From NCBI GenBank assembly GCA_002309055.1, contig DBWO01000041.1:1-29417 (forward strand): DNA of 29,417 nt, given 5' to 3'. Shown here piece after piece: positions 20,735-28,579 of the stretch. Every line of letters starts with the position of its first letter. The stretch's first letter is position 1. The position numbers and the translations under genes were made by a program. The stretch is from Ruminococcaceae bacterium UBA1236. Lineage in GTDB: Bacteria > Bacillota > Clostridia > Oscillospirales > Acutalibacteraceae. The notes beneath the pieces are model-generated. The model made no database searches, was not told the DNA's origin, and was given only the letters and a program-made list of their open reading frames with translations.

Positions 20735-21709
20735 TTACGCTTCTATTGCCGTTTTGAGAACGCCGAGATTGCTTTCCATTATCGAGAGATAATCCGCTCC
20801 GTTTTCAATATCCGACGCTGTTGTTGACTGCATTGAGTTGAGTGTGAGAATTTCTCTGCCCTTATCGGCGGAGGCGTCAATAACGGACTGCGCGAGTCTG
20901 CCGTCAGCGCTTTCAATCTGAAGCACGTATTTAAGCCCGAGCTCATCAAGCTTTCCGGCGAGGAATACAACCGTCTTGAAACTTGCCTCGCTCTCCGCCG
21001 AGCATCCGACAAAGGCGGCATAATAATCAAGGCCGTAATCGTCCACAAGATAGCGGAAGGGGAAACGGTCGCCGAATACCACCGTTTTTACCTTTGCGGC
21101 CGAAACCGCGGACTGATATTCATTATCAAGAGTTTTTATCTTTTCAATGTACGAGGCTGTGTTTTCTTTGTATAAATTTTCGTTATCGGAGTCCGCCTGA
21201 CAGATTTTATCGCAGATTGCGTTGCAGAGAGCGGCGGCATTTTTCAGCGAGAGCCAGATGTGCTCATCCTTCTCTTCACCCTCTTCTTCCGCTTCTTCTT
21301 CTTCCATGCCTTCTTTTATCTCCTCGGATTTCGCGCCCGCGCCGAGCTCATCAATGAGATTGACGGCGATTGCTCCTGTATTTCCCGAGCCGGCAAGAGC
21401 GTCTTCAACCCATTCATCGGATTCGCCGCCGACATAGATGAAAACATCGCACGCGGAGATTTTGACTATGTCGTCCGCCGTCGGCTGATATGAATGCAAA
21501 TCAACTCCGCTGTCAAGCAGAAGCGTAACATCGGCCGAGGCGGCTTTGTCGCCGAGAATATTTTTTACCCAGTCGTATACGGGGAATATTGTTGTAACGA
21601 TTTTAAGCTTTTCCGCACCGTCTTCAGGGTTTGCGGGGCTTTTGCCGCAAGCGGCGAGGGAGCAGATGATGATAACGGCGCATATCGCAAGTGAAATGTA
21701 TTTTTTCAT
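20735..21709 (-). CDS. znuA: metal-binding lipoprotein of the zinc/manganese ABC importer
   Basis: This 324-aa cluster A-I solute-binding protein hands Zn2+ or Mn2+ to the permease. The frame is open to 21769, but the ATG at 21709 is chosen: it has AAGGAG upstream and a signal peptide with a lipobox ending at Cys21 (CSLAAC). Probable ligands are H72 in DLHSYQPTADD and H150 in DEHIWLSLKNA. The third site lies in GDRFPFRYLVDDYGL, where D214 stands near the usual His/Glu. The flexible loop before H150, commonly His-rich in zinc proteins, is here almost purely acidic (about 129-149, a run of Glu with Lys, Gly and Met). It is preceded by a highly structured 140-bp element. The gene symbol is by function. 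Confidence 0.93.
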   Translation of the reverse strand: MKKYISLAICAVIIICSLAACGKSPANPEDGAEKLKIVTTIFPVYDWVKNILGDKAASADVTLLLDSGVDLHSYQPTADDIVKISACDVFIYVGGESDEWVEDALAGSGNTGAIAVNLIDELGAGAKSEEIKEGMEEEEAEEEGEEKDEHIWLSLKNAAALCNAICDKICQADSDNENLYKENTASYIEKIKTLDNEYQSAVSAAKVKTVVFGDRFPFRYLVDDYGLDYYAAFVGCSAESEASFKTVVFLAGKLDELGLKYVLQIESADGRLAQSVIDASADKGREILTLNSMQSTTASDIENGADYLSIMESNLGVLKTAIEA

Positions 21710-21720
21710 ATTGTTTCTCC

Positions 21721-21860
21721 TTAAATAATTTTTCTTTTTGGGCATAAAAATACAGGGAGCACGGCGCAAAAATGCCGAAACTCACCCGGGCGCCGCTCGC
21801 AAAGCAAACACTTTACGGGCGCATTACGCGGGTGAGAACTCCCTGAAGAAAATTATTTAA
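21721..21860 (-). ncRNA. structured leader element upstream of znuA, unassigned riboswitch-like RNA
   Basis: On the - strand the element folds into a three-way junction. P1 is CAGGGAG/CTCCCTG (21839-21845 with 21753-21759). P2 is CTCACCCG/CGGGTGAG (21829-21836 with 21781-21788), extended inside by GCGCC/GGCGC and CGTAAAG/CTTTGCG around a TGTTTG loop. P3 is CGGC/GCCG around ATTTTTGC. An outer pairing TTAAATAATTTTC/GAAAAATTATTTAA (21848-21860 with 21721-21734) ends right at the znuA Shine-Dalgarno. P1 is followed by TATTTTTA, so attenuation is also possible. I match it to no known riboswitch. A small terminal-inverted-repeat mobile element is the alternative reading. Confidence 0.6.
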
Positions 21861-22153
21861 TTAAGAAGTCTTACTTCCGAAAGAGAATATGCCGGAATAC
21901 GGTTATTCGGGGCGCAAAAAACCCTTAAGCGGCAGAAAACGGCAGCAAAAGCAGCCAAAACCGCGGCAACAGTAATTCCGGTAAATACCGATTTAAGCAG
22001 GTCAACGCACGCCTCCATGCGGGAGCAGATAAGGCACTCCTCTCCCGAGCAGTCGTGATCGGCCTCGAGCGCGATATAGGCGGCGGAGGATAATACGGCA
22101 AGTGAAATGAGTATGACCGCGGCAATTACCGCGAAGCGTTTGAGAGCTGTCAT
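21857..22153 (-). CDS. small two-TM protein with Cys/His-rich external loop, first gene of the zinc operon
   Basis: This protein has 98 aa from the ATG at 22153, chosen over the open frame to 22204 because GGAGG precedes it and the later part begins a proper signal-anchor. Membrane segments are about 6-27 and 55-74. Between them is a polar loop with H33, C35, C40, C43 and C49 (DHDCSGEECLICSRMEAC), a likely metal-binding or disulfide site facing outward. It lies in the same direction as znuA, separated from it by the structured element, and has the operon promoter right upstream. I recall similar HDC-type small proteins next to metal transporters but cannot name a family. A metal-sensing or capture role is inferred. 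Confidence 0.75.
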   Translation of the reverse strand: MTALKRFAVIAAVILISLAVLSSAAYIALEADHDCSGEECLICSRMEACVDLLKSVFTGITVAAVLAAFAAVFCRLRVFCAPNNRIPAYSLSEVRLLN

Positions 22154-22192
22154 AATTATCCTCCTTCCGTTGTTTTTTCTCGCTATGTTGCT

Positions 22193-22233
22193 ATTATACT
22201 GCATCCGGCCCGTAAAAGCAAGATGCAGTATAA
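22193..22233 (-). promoter_or_regulatory. promoter of the zinc operon embedded in a perfect inverted repeat
   Basis: On the - strand TTGCTT (22216-22221) and TATAAT (22193-22198) are 17 bp apart. A perfect 12-bp inverted repeat, TTATACTGCATC (22194-22205) and GATGCAGTATAA (22222-22233), brackets the -35 and spacer with a 16-bp gap and overlaps the -10. This is a strong operator candidate for a metal-responsive repressor. As a transcript hairpin it has no U-tract, so it is a poor terminator for the upstream gene. Confidence 0.8.
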
Positions 22234-22243
22234 GTTAAATGAT

Positions 22244-23902
22244 TTATTTTGATTCGTAAGCCGATCGGTCGCGCACGATTTTGAGAGTGGTGGTCTTGGG
22301 GAATTCGTCGTCCCTTATTTTTCTTCTCGTCACGCGCTTGAACTGCGGCAGAGTCTCGTTGATTTTCTGCACATCGTCCTTGAGCCTGTCGCGGGCATCG
22401 GGATATTCCTCTTCGTTAAGGAAGAATTCGGCTGTGATGGCGTCATTCTCCTGATAAACGAGCACTTCGTTTACATAGTCGATGCAGATGAGTTTATCCT
22501 CAATCTCTTCGGGAGAAACGTTTTTACCGTTTGTGAGCACAATAAGGTTCTTCTTTCTGCCGACAAAGAAGAGGAAGCCGTCCTCGTCGATTCTGCCGTA
22601 GTCGCCGGTTTTGAACCACTCGCCGTCAAACACGGCGGCTGTTGCCTCGGGGTCATTGTAGTAACCCTTCATAACATTGTCGCCTTTGACGTAAACTTCG
22701 CCTGCGCCGAATTCATCGGGGTCAACAATCTTTATCTCACAGCAGGGTATGGGCTTGCCGACCGAGCCGATTTTATAGTCGTCTCTGCGGTTAACGGTAA
22801 CTGCGGGTGAACATTCCGTGAGGCCGTAGCCGTTTATAATCTGAATGCCGAAATCGTTCATTCCGTTTTCGTATTTCGGGTCAAGGTTAGCGCCGCCTAC
22901 GATTATGAATTCAAGCTCGCCGCCGAGATTGTCGATTATTGTCTTAAAGAGCTTGCGTCTTACATCTATGCCGAGTTTAAGCATAACCTTGCTGATTTTG
23001 AGGCCCTTCTTAAGCGCGTCCTCTTTGCCTGTCTTGCGGGCTGTGCGCCAGATTTTATCATACATCGTGTTGACAACGAGGGGCACAGCGGAGAAATTCT
23101 GCGGATGATACTTCTGCATATCCTTCTGAATGTCTTTAAGATTATCGCAGATGTAGCCCCACTCGGCGAGCAGATAGCCCGAGAAGAGAGCGCCGACCCA
23201 GCAGAAGGTGTGATTGAGGGGCAGGAAGCCGATTGCGTGCTCGCCCTTGTTGATTGTGCAGGAAGCCACAACATCGCTTGTCACGTTTTTGTGCGTAAGC
23301 ATAACGCCCTTGCTCAGGCCCGTTGTGCCTGACGTATAAACAACGCAGGCAAGATCTTCTGGCTTAACCTCGGCGTCAACGCAGCGGGTGTCGCCCGCCT
23401 TGAGAGCCGCTCTTCCCTCTTCCTTGCAGGCGGGAAAATCTGCGACGTTTACATAAAGCGAGATTTTATTCGCGGAGTCCGCCTTAACGGCGTCTACTAC
23501 ATGAGCGGTTTTGTCGGTGTAAACGAGACCGTCGCACTCGCATCTCACAAGCTGGCTTACAAGCTCCTCATCCGTGAGCTTGATATCCATGGGCACAACG
23601 ATAACGTCGCCTATAAGGCCCGAATAATATGCCACTATCCACTCATAAGAGTTTTCCGCGATAATCGCGATTTTTTTGCCGGCGGTTATGCCGTGAAGAT
23701 AGTAATATGTGCCGAGGGCCGTAATCTCATCCCAGGTCTGGTTAAACGAGCGGCGGTCCTCTTTCTTGTCTTTGTCAAGGAAAACAAACTGCAGGTTATC
23801 CTGCCCTTTTTTTGTGCCGTAAACGATAATGTCCTTAAGCGTTTTGAGCTGCTGAATCTCTTTTACAAACGCCGGATCTATGGCGTATTTGTTTTTAGCC
23901 AA
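22244..23902 (-). CDS. AMP-forming long-chain acyl-CoA synthetase family protein
   Basis: This 552-aa ANL-superfamily enzyme activates a carboxylate with ATP to an acyl-adenylate and then a thioester. It shows the P-loop YTSGTTGLSKGVMLTHKN (about 189-206), FLPLNHTF, the A5 motif NGYGLTECSP, the A7/A8 region WFKTGDYGRIDEDGF and GRKKNLIVLTNGKNVSPEEIE, and the C-terminal lysine in PKTTTLKIVR. Long-chain fatty acyl-CoA ligase is the closest type by motif, but the acid is not decided. Translation starts at TTG 23902, with GGAGG 8 nt upstream and no better start in frame. It is transcribed alone from the promoter at 23949-23977 and ends just before the zinc operon promoter. Confidence 0.92.
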   Translation of the reverse strand: MAKNKYAIDPAFVKEIQQLKTLKDIIVYGTKKGQDNLQFVFLDKDKKEDRRSFNQTWDEITALGTYYYLHGITAGKKIAIIAENSYEWIVAYYSGLIGDVIVVPMDIKLTDEELVSQLVRCECDGLVYTDKTAHVVDAVKADSANKISLYVNVADFPACKEEGRAALKAGDTRCVDAEVKPEDLACVVYTSGTTGLSKGVMLTHKNVTSDVVASCTINKGEHAIGFLPLNHTFCWVGALFSGYLLAEWGYICDNLKDIQKDMQKYHPQNFSAVPLVVNTMYDKIWRTARKTGKEDALKKGLKISKVMLKLGIDVRRKLFKTIIDNLGGELEFIIVGGANLDPKYENGMNDFGIQIINGYGLTECSPAVTVNRRDDYKIGSVGKPIPCCEIKIVDPDEFGAGEVYVKGDNVMKGYYNDPEATAAVFDGEWFKTGDYGRIDEDGFLFFVGRKKNLIVLTNGKNVSPEEIEDKLICIDYVNEVLVYQENDAITAEFFLNEEEYPDARDRLKDDVQKINETLPQFKRVTRRKIRDDEFPKTTTLKIVRDRSAYESK

Positions 23903-23948
23903 AGCAATCTCCTCCGAATCTTTGTGAAGTACTTAATTAACCTGAAAT

Positions 23949-23977
23949 ATTTTATCATTAAAAAAGAAAAATGTCAT
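23949..23977 (-). promoter_or_regulatory. promoter of the acyl-CoA synthetase gene
   Basis: On the - strand ATGACA (23972-23977) and TAAAAT (23949-23954) are 17 bp apart, each one base from consensus, about 47 bp before the TTG start. It is divergent from the uvrC promoter. Confidence 0.72.
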
Positions 23978-24050
23978 TAGGCAATAAAGAAAAAATGTAA
24001 GAGGAATAACGGTTTGTTTGCAATGATTTGTCATAAAACAGGCGTGTGAA

Positions 24051-24079
24051 TTGACAACCTCCCTCTTTAATGATAGTAT
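24051..24079 (+). promoter_or_regulatory. promoter of the uvrC-obgE-mrnC-yitT operon
   Basis: TTGACA (24051-24056) is 17 bp from TAGTAT (24074-24079). A better -10 match (TATAAT, 24079-24084) overlaps but would need a 22-bp spacer. The GTG start of uvrC is 34 bp downstream. Confidence 0.75.
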
Positions 24080-24112
24080 ATAATTGAGATAATATCGGAA
24101 GGTGGTGAGACT

Positions 24113-25954
24113 GTGAACGAAAATCTGCCTAAGCTCAGAAAAAAAGCGATGAGCCTGCCCCTTACCCCGGGCGTGTACATCATGAAAAACGCCGCGGGTG
24201 AAATCATTTATATCGGCAAGGCAAAGGCGCTCAAAAACAGGGTGAGTCAGTATTTCGGCTCACAGAATACTCACACGCGCAAGGTGCTCAAGATGGTTGA
24301 GAATGTGCGCGATTTCGATTATATCCTGTGCGCGAGTGAGTTCGAGGCGCTTGTGCTTGAGTGCTCACTCATTAAACAGCACACCCCGAAATACAATATC
24401 CTGCTTAAAGACGACAAGGGTTACAGCTACATAAAGGTTACGGACGGCGAGTGGAAAAACTTCACGGCCGTAAAACAGAAGGATGACGACAACGCGCGCT
24501 ATATAGGTCCCTATATGAGCTCGTTCGGTATTACAAACGCCATTTCAAACGCCAAAAAGATATTCAAGCTGCCGCAGTGTTCAAAGAGATTCCCGAGAGA
24601 ATACGGCAAAAGCAGACCCTGCCTCAATTATTCAATCGGGCAGTGCAGCGCCCCGTGCGCGGGCAAAATCAGCCGTGAGGCGCATAACGAGGCGGTTGAG
24701 CAGGCGCTCGGTTTCATCGTGCACGGCTCGGGCGAAGTGGTTGAGGAGCTTACGAAAAAAATGCTTGACGCCTCCGAAAATCTTGAATTTGAAAAGGCGG
24801 CAAAGCTCAGAGATACCATAAACGCTATAAAGAAAGTCACGGACAGGCAGAATGTCGTTGCGACCGTCGCGGATGAGCAGGATGTGTTTGCCGTTGTCGG
24901 CGGCGCGGACGGCGTTAATCCCAAGGCGTGCCTGGCCGTACTCAGATTCAAGGATCACCGCCTGTGCGACTCCGAGCATTTCATAATTGACCTTCCGGAG
25001 GATTTGCCGGGAGCCCGCAGGGAGCTTCTCGAAAGCTATTATTCAATGAGGGACTTTGTGCCGGCAAAGGTCGCGCTTGACGGCGAAGTGACGGACGCGG
25101 AGCTTCTCGGGCAGTGGCTCACATCCCTCAAAGGCAAAAAGGTGACCGTCACAGTGCCGCAGAGGGGCGAGGGGCACGCGCTTGTTGAGATGTGCCGCTC
25201 AAATGCCGCGCAGAAGCTCGCAATCTATATGGGCAAAACCGGCAGGAGCACCGCCGCGCTCGATGAGCTCACTCATCTGCTCGGCCTTAAAACTCCGCCG
25301 CAGTATATAGAATCCTACGATATATCGCACACCGCAGGCGCGGACAATGTGGCGGGTATGGTCGTTTTCAAGGACGGTCTTCCGCTTAAGAATAATTACC
25401 GCAAGTTCAGCATAAAGGGCTTTTCGGGGCAGGATGACTACGCCTCTATGGCGGAGGTTATCGACAGGCGCCTGAATGAATACGAAAAATGCAAAGACAG
25501 CGGTGAGGGTTTCGGAATTCTGCCGGACCTCATCCTGCTTGACGGCGGCAAGGGGCAGGTGAATGCAGTAAAACCCGTGCTCGAGGCACACGGCGTTGAT
25601 ATCCCGCTTTTCGGCATGGTTAAGGATTCGCATCACCGCACAAGGGCAATCGCATCGGGCGGCGAGGAAATCGCGCTCACATCAAAGCGCTCCGCATTCA
25701 CCCTTGTTTCATCCATACAGGAAGAGGTGCACCGCTATTCGGTGGGCTATCACCGCACAAAGCACAAGAAATCGTCCGTTTCCCTGTCTCTTACGGCAAT
25801 TGAAGGCGTGGGCGAAAACAGGGCAAAGGCGCTGCTTAAACATTTCAAAACAATCAAAGCCATTTCTGAGGCAGACATTGAGGACTTGCTCAGGGTCAAA
25901 GGAATGAACAAAACGACGGCAGAAAATATATACGCCGCTTTTCACGGGGAGTGA
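24113..25954 (+). CDS. uvrC: excinuclease ABC subunit C
   Basis: This 613-aa nuclease of nucleotide excision repair makes both incisions around a lesion marked by UvrA/UvrB. The N-terminal GIY-YIG nuclease has PGVYIMKNAAGEIIYIGKAK (19-38) with R43. The UVR motif for UvrB contact is in the ENLEFEKAAKLRDTI segment (about 220-234). The RNase H-like 5' nuclease has SYDISHTAG and the LILLDGGKGQVNAV segment. Tandem helix-hairpin-helix motifs end the protein (IEGVGENRAKALLKHF). The start is GTG at 24113, preceded by GGAAGGTGG. Length is normal. ObgE follows after 4 bp. Confidence 0.97.
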   Translation: MNENLPKLRKKAMSLPLTPGVYIMKNAAGEIIYIGKAKALKNRVSQYFGSQNTHTRKVLKMVENVRDFDYILCASEFEALVLECSLIKQHTPKYNILLKDDKGYSYIKVTDGEWKNFTAVKQKDDDNARYIGPYMSSFGITNAISNAKKIFKLPQCSKRFPREYGKSRPCLNYSIGQCSAPCAGKISREAHNEAVEQALGFIVHGSGEVVEELTKKMLDASENLEFEKAAKLRDTINAIKKVTDRQNVVATVADEQDVFAVVGGADGVNPKACLAVLRFKDHRLCDSEHFIIDLPEDLPGARRELLESYYSMRDFVPAKVALDGEVTDAELLGQWLTSLKGKKVTVTVPQRGEGHALVEMCRSNAAQKLAIYMGKTGRSTAALDELTHLLGLKTPPQYIESYDISHTAGADNVAGMVVFKDGLPLKNNYRKFSIKGFSGQDDYASMAEVIDRRLNEYEKCKDSGEGFGILPDLILLDGGKGQVNAVKPVLEAHGVDIPLFGMVKDSHHRTRAIASGGEEIALTSKRSAFTLVSSIQEEVHRYSVGYHRTKHKKSSVSLSLTAIEGVGENRAKALLKHFKTIKAISEADIEDLLRVKGMNKTTAENIYAAFHGE

Positions 25955-25958
25955 TAAA

Positions 25959-27230
25959 ATGTTTGTAGATGTAGCAAAAATCAAGATAAAGGCCGGCAAC
26001 GGCGGCAACGGCTGCGTATCCTTCCGCAGGGAGAAATACGTGGCGGCAGGTGGCCCCGACGGCGGAGACGGCGGCAGAGGCGGCAACATAGTGTTCAAGG
26101 TTGATGACAGTCTCACAACGCTCGCCGATTTCAGATACAAGAGAAAATACACCGCCCCTAACGGCATGAACGGACAGGGCGGCAGGAAAAACGGCAAAAG
26201 CGGCGAGGACCTTGTTATCCTCGTACCCCGTGGAACAATTATAAGAGAAGCGGAGAGCGGCGCCGTGATGGCGGATATGTCCTCGGACGAGCCCTTCATC
26301 GCCGCAAAAGGCGGCAGAGGCGGATGGGGCAACCCTCATTTTGCCACACCCACAAGGCAGGTGCCGCGCTTTGCGAAAGACGGCACGCCCGGCGAGGAAT
26401 GGGAAGTGAGCCTTGAGCTCAAGCTCCTTGCGGATGTCGGTCTGCTCGGCTTCCCGAACGTGGGCAAATCAACTCTCATCTCCGTTGTCAGCCAGGCAAA
26501 GCCCATAATCGCGAACTATCATTTCACCACCATCACACCCGTGCTCGGCGTTATTTCAATGGGCGAGGGCAACTCCTTCGTAATGGCGGATATCCCGGGC
26601 CTTATCGAGGGCGCGGGCGACGGCGTGGGCCTCGGCCACGAATTCCTGAGGCATGTTGAGAGATGCCGCCTGCTCGTGCATATCCTTGACGCGGCGGGCA
26701 GTGAGGGCAGAGACCCGATTGAAGATTTTGAAATTATCAATGCGGAACTTGCCAAATTCGACCCGGAACTTGCCGAAAGGCCGCAGATTGTGGTAGCAAA
26801 TAAAATAGACCTTGCGAGCGATGAGCAGCTTGCAAAGCTCAGAAATCATTTTGAATCGCTCGGCTACGAATACTATGAGATGTGCGCGCCCATTTCGCAC
26901 GGAACACAGGAAATCGTGAACGCGCTCTGGAACAAACTCGCGACGCTTCCGCCCATCAAGCATTATGATGTGGAGGCAATTCCGCTCGAGCTTTACGAAA
27001 AGACGGATGACAAGGGCTTTACAATCAGAGTTGAGGACGACGTATACTTTGTTGAGGCGCCCTGGCTGCTTAAGATTCTTCAGCGGTGCGACCTTGATGA
27101 CTACGAGTCCCTTCAGTATTTTCAGAGGATTCTCAATTCTTCGGGAATTATCGACGCTCTCAAGGAGAGAGGAATAAATGAGGGGGACACGGTCTCGATT
27201 TATGACCTTGAATTTGATTTTGTTGACTGA
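25959..27230 (+). CDS. obgE: Obg-family GTPase
   Basis: This 423-aa essential GTPase acts in 50S ribosome maturation and stress signalling. The glycine-rich OBG domain is at 1-157 (KAGNGGNGCVSFRREKYV, GGPDGGDGGRGG). The G domain has G1 GFPNVGKS (164-171), G3 DIPG (211-214) and NKID (281-284). The C-terminal OCT domain, found in Gram-positive Obg, spans about 345-423. The ATG has GGGGAG upstream and sits 4 bp after uvrC. mrnC follows after 9 bp. Confidence 0.97.
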   Translation: MFVDVAKIKIKAGNGGNGCVSFRREKYVAAGGPDGGDGGRGGNIVFKVDDSLTTLADFRYKRKYTAPNGMNGQGGRKNGKSGEDLVILVPRGTIIREAESGAVMADMSSDEPFIAAKGGRGGWGNPHFATPTRQVPRFAKDGTPGEEWEVSLELKLLADVGLLGFPNVGKSTLISVVSQAKPIIANYHFTTITPVLGVISMGEGNSFVMADIPGLIEGAGDGVGLGHEFLRHVERCRLLVHILDAAGSEGRDPIEDFEIINAELAKFDPELAERPQIVVANKIDLASDEQLAKLRNHFESLGYEYYEMCAPISHGTQEIVNALWNKLATLPPIKHYDVEAIPLELYEKTDDKGFTIRVEDDVYFVEAPWLLKILQRCDLDDYESLQYFQRILNSSGIIDALKERGINEGDTVSIYDLEFDFVD

Positions 27231-27239
27231 GGTTAAACT

Positions 27240-27647
27240 ATGATTACCGATAAAATAACAGATCCCGGCGCGCTCAGCCCTCTCACCCTCGCCTTTGTGG
27301 GCGACACGGTGTTTGACCTGCTTGTACGCGGCTCGCTCGTGTGCGAGGCAAACAGGCCCGTTAAAGACCTGCACCGCGCCGCAAGCGAAAAGGTGTGCGC
27401 CTCATCGCAGGCAGCTTACATAAAAAATCTTCTGCCTTATTTAACAGAGCAGGAGAATGAAATATTCAGGCGCGGCAGAAACGCCAACCCCTCCGGTCAC
27501 CCGAAAAACCAGAGCGCGGGCGATTATCACTACGCCACGGGCTTTGAATGCCTTCTCGGCTGGCTCTACCTCAGGGGCGATGAAGAGAGAATAAAAGAAA
27601 TATTTGCGTTAATCACGGAGGCGGAAGATGAAAAAGACAAAGATTAA
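27240..27647 (+). CDS. mrnC: mini-ribonuclease III
   Basis: This 135-aa RNase III-like enzyme lacks a double-stranded RNA-binding domain; in B. subtilis it trims 23S rRNA ends. It shows LAFVGDTVFDLLVR with catalytic Asp22 and ATGFECLLGWLYL with catalytic Glu103, matching Asp23 and Glu106 of the Bacillus enzyme as I recall them. Basic RRGRNANPSGHPKNQS (77-92) fits the RNA-contact region. Its 3' end overlaps the yitT-like gene by 20 bp. Grouping with obgE suggests a shared ribosome-assembly theme. Confidence 0.94.
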   Translation: MITDKITDPGALSPLTLAFVGDTVFDLLVRGSLVCEANRPVKDLHRAASEKVCASSQAAYIKNLLPYLTEQENEIFRRGRNANPSGHPKNQSAGDYHYATGFECLLGWLYLRGDEERIKEIFALITEAEDEKDKD

Positions 27648-28515
27648 AACGGCTGCCGAATATCTGAAAACGGCGGTCATCTGGATAATCGGCTGCCTGC
27701 TTTACGCGACGGCAGTCAATGGTTTCGCCCTGCCGAATTCCATAGCGCAGAGCGGCATGACAGGCGCAGGCGTTATCTTTCACAAGCTTTTCGGGTTTCA
27801 GATAGGTATGGTTTCTTTTGCCCTCAACCTGCCCCTTCTGTTTCTGATGTGGCGCTATATCGGCAAAAAGGTTTTCGCGAGGACAATAGTCGTCACCGCC
27901 ATTCTCTCACTCGCGCTTGACGGCATGGCGTGGATGTTCAATAACGTTATCCCGGTTTACACCGAGGACAAGATAATCGCTTCGCTTGTCTGCGGCCTGC
28001 TTCAGGGCCTCGGCCTCGGTATCATTATGACAACGGGCGCGACCTCCGGCGGCACGGATATAATCGGACGCCTTGTGCATAAGCACTGGCACCACATTTC
28101 CGTGGGCAAGGTTGTGCTTGTGTCGGACGCAATCATCGTTATAACGAATATGATTGTTTTCAGAAGCTTCAGCAGCGGCCTTTACGCCATTATCGTGGCT
28201 TATGTGAGCACCAATGTTATCGACGCCCTGCTGTACGGTATGGGCAACGGCAAAATGCTTATGATATTCACATCCAAAGCGCAGGAGGTTTCAACCGCGA
28301 TGATTTCGTCGTCAAGGCGCGGAGTTACCATCATCCCGGCGGTCGGCGCTTACACGGGCGAAGACAAGAACCTGCTTATCTGCGTTGCGAGAAAGCACGA
28401 AATAAACGCGCTCATAAAAACGGTTAAATCCGTTGACAGCGAAACATTCATTATAGTCAGCGAGGCAAATGAAATTCTCGGCAAGGGCTTCACGGGGCTT
28501 GATGAAAAAACTTGA
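27628..28515 (+). CDS. YitT family membrane protein
   Basis: This 295-aa protein has five or six membrane segments in residues 15-200, with family features ATAVNGFALPNSIAQSGMTG, GLGLGIIMTTGATSGGTDIIG and the GLYAIIVAYVSTNVIDAL stretch. A soluble C-terminal DUF2179 domain (about 225-285) has RRGVTIIPAVGAYTGEDKN. The family is widespread in Firmicutes; transport function is suspected but not established. It starts inside mrnC with GGAGG upstream, so translation is probably coupled. The yebC promoter overlaps its stop codon, and no terminator follows. Confidence 0.92.
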   Translation: MKKTKIKTAAEYLKTAVIWIIGCLLYATAVNGFALPNSIAQSGMTGAGVIFHKLFGFQIGMVSFALNLPLLFLMWRYIGKKVFARTIVVTAILSLALDGMAWMFNNVIPVYTEDKIIASLVCGLLQGLGLGIIMTTGATSGGTDIIGRLVHKHWHHISVGKVVLVSDAIIVITNMIVFRSFSSGLYAIIVAYVSTNVIDALLYGMGNGKMLMIFTSKAQEVSTAMISSSRRGVTIIPAVGAYTGEDKNLLICVARKHEINALIKTVKSVDSETFIIVSEANEILGKGFTGLDEKT

Positions 28516-28541
28516 CAAGCCCGCGCGCCCTGTTATATAAT
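28512..28541 (+). promoter_or_regulatory. promoter of yebC, overlapping the yitT-like stop codon
   Basis: TTGACA (28512-28517) and TATAAT (28536-28541) are both perfect hexamers with an 18-bp spacer. The TGA stop of the upstream gene is part of the -35. The yebC ATG is 39 bp downstream. Confidence 0.92.
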
Positions 28542-28579
28542 TTAAAAGTTAAAAATCACACCGAATCGAGGTATTATTT

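Noticed and set aside
21710..21769. 20-codon extension of znuA upstream of 21709
   Set aside because: It would bury the signal peptide and lies within the structured element; AAGGAG precedes the ATG at 21709.
22194..22233. Inverted repeat as terminator of the acyl-CoA synthetase gene
   Set aside because: No U-tract follows on the - strand, and the arms coincide with a well-spaced promoter, so an operator role fits better.
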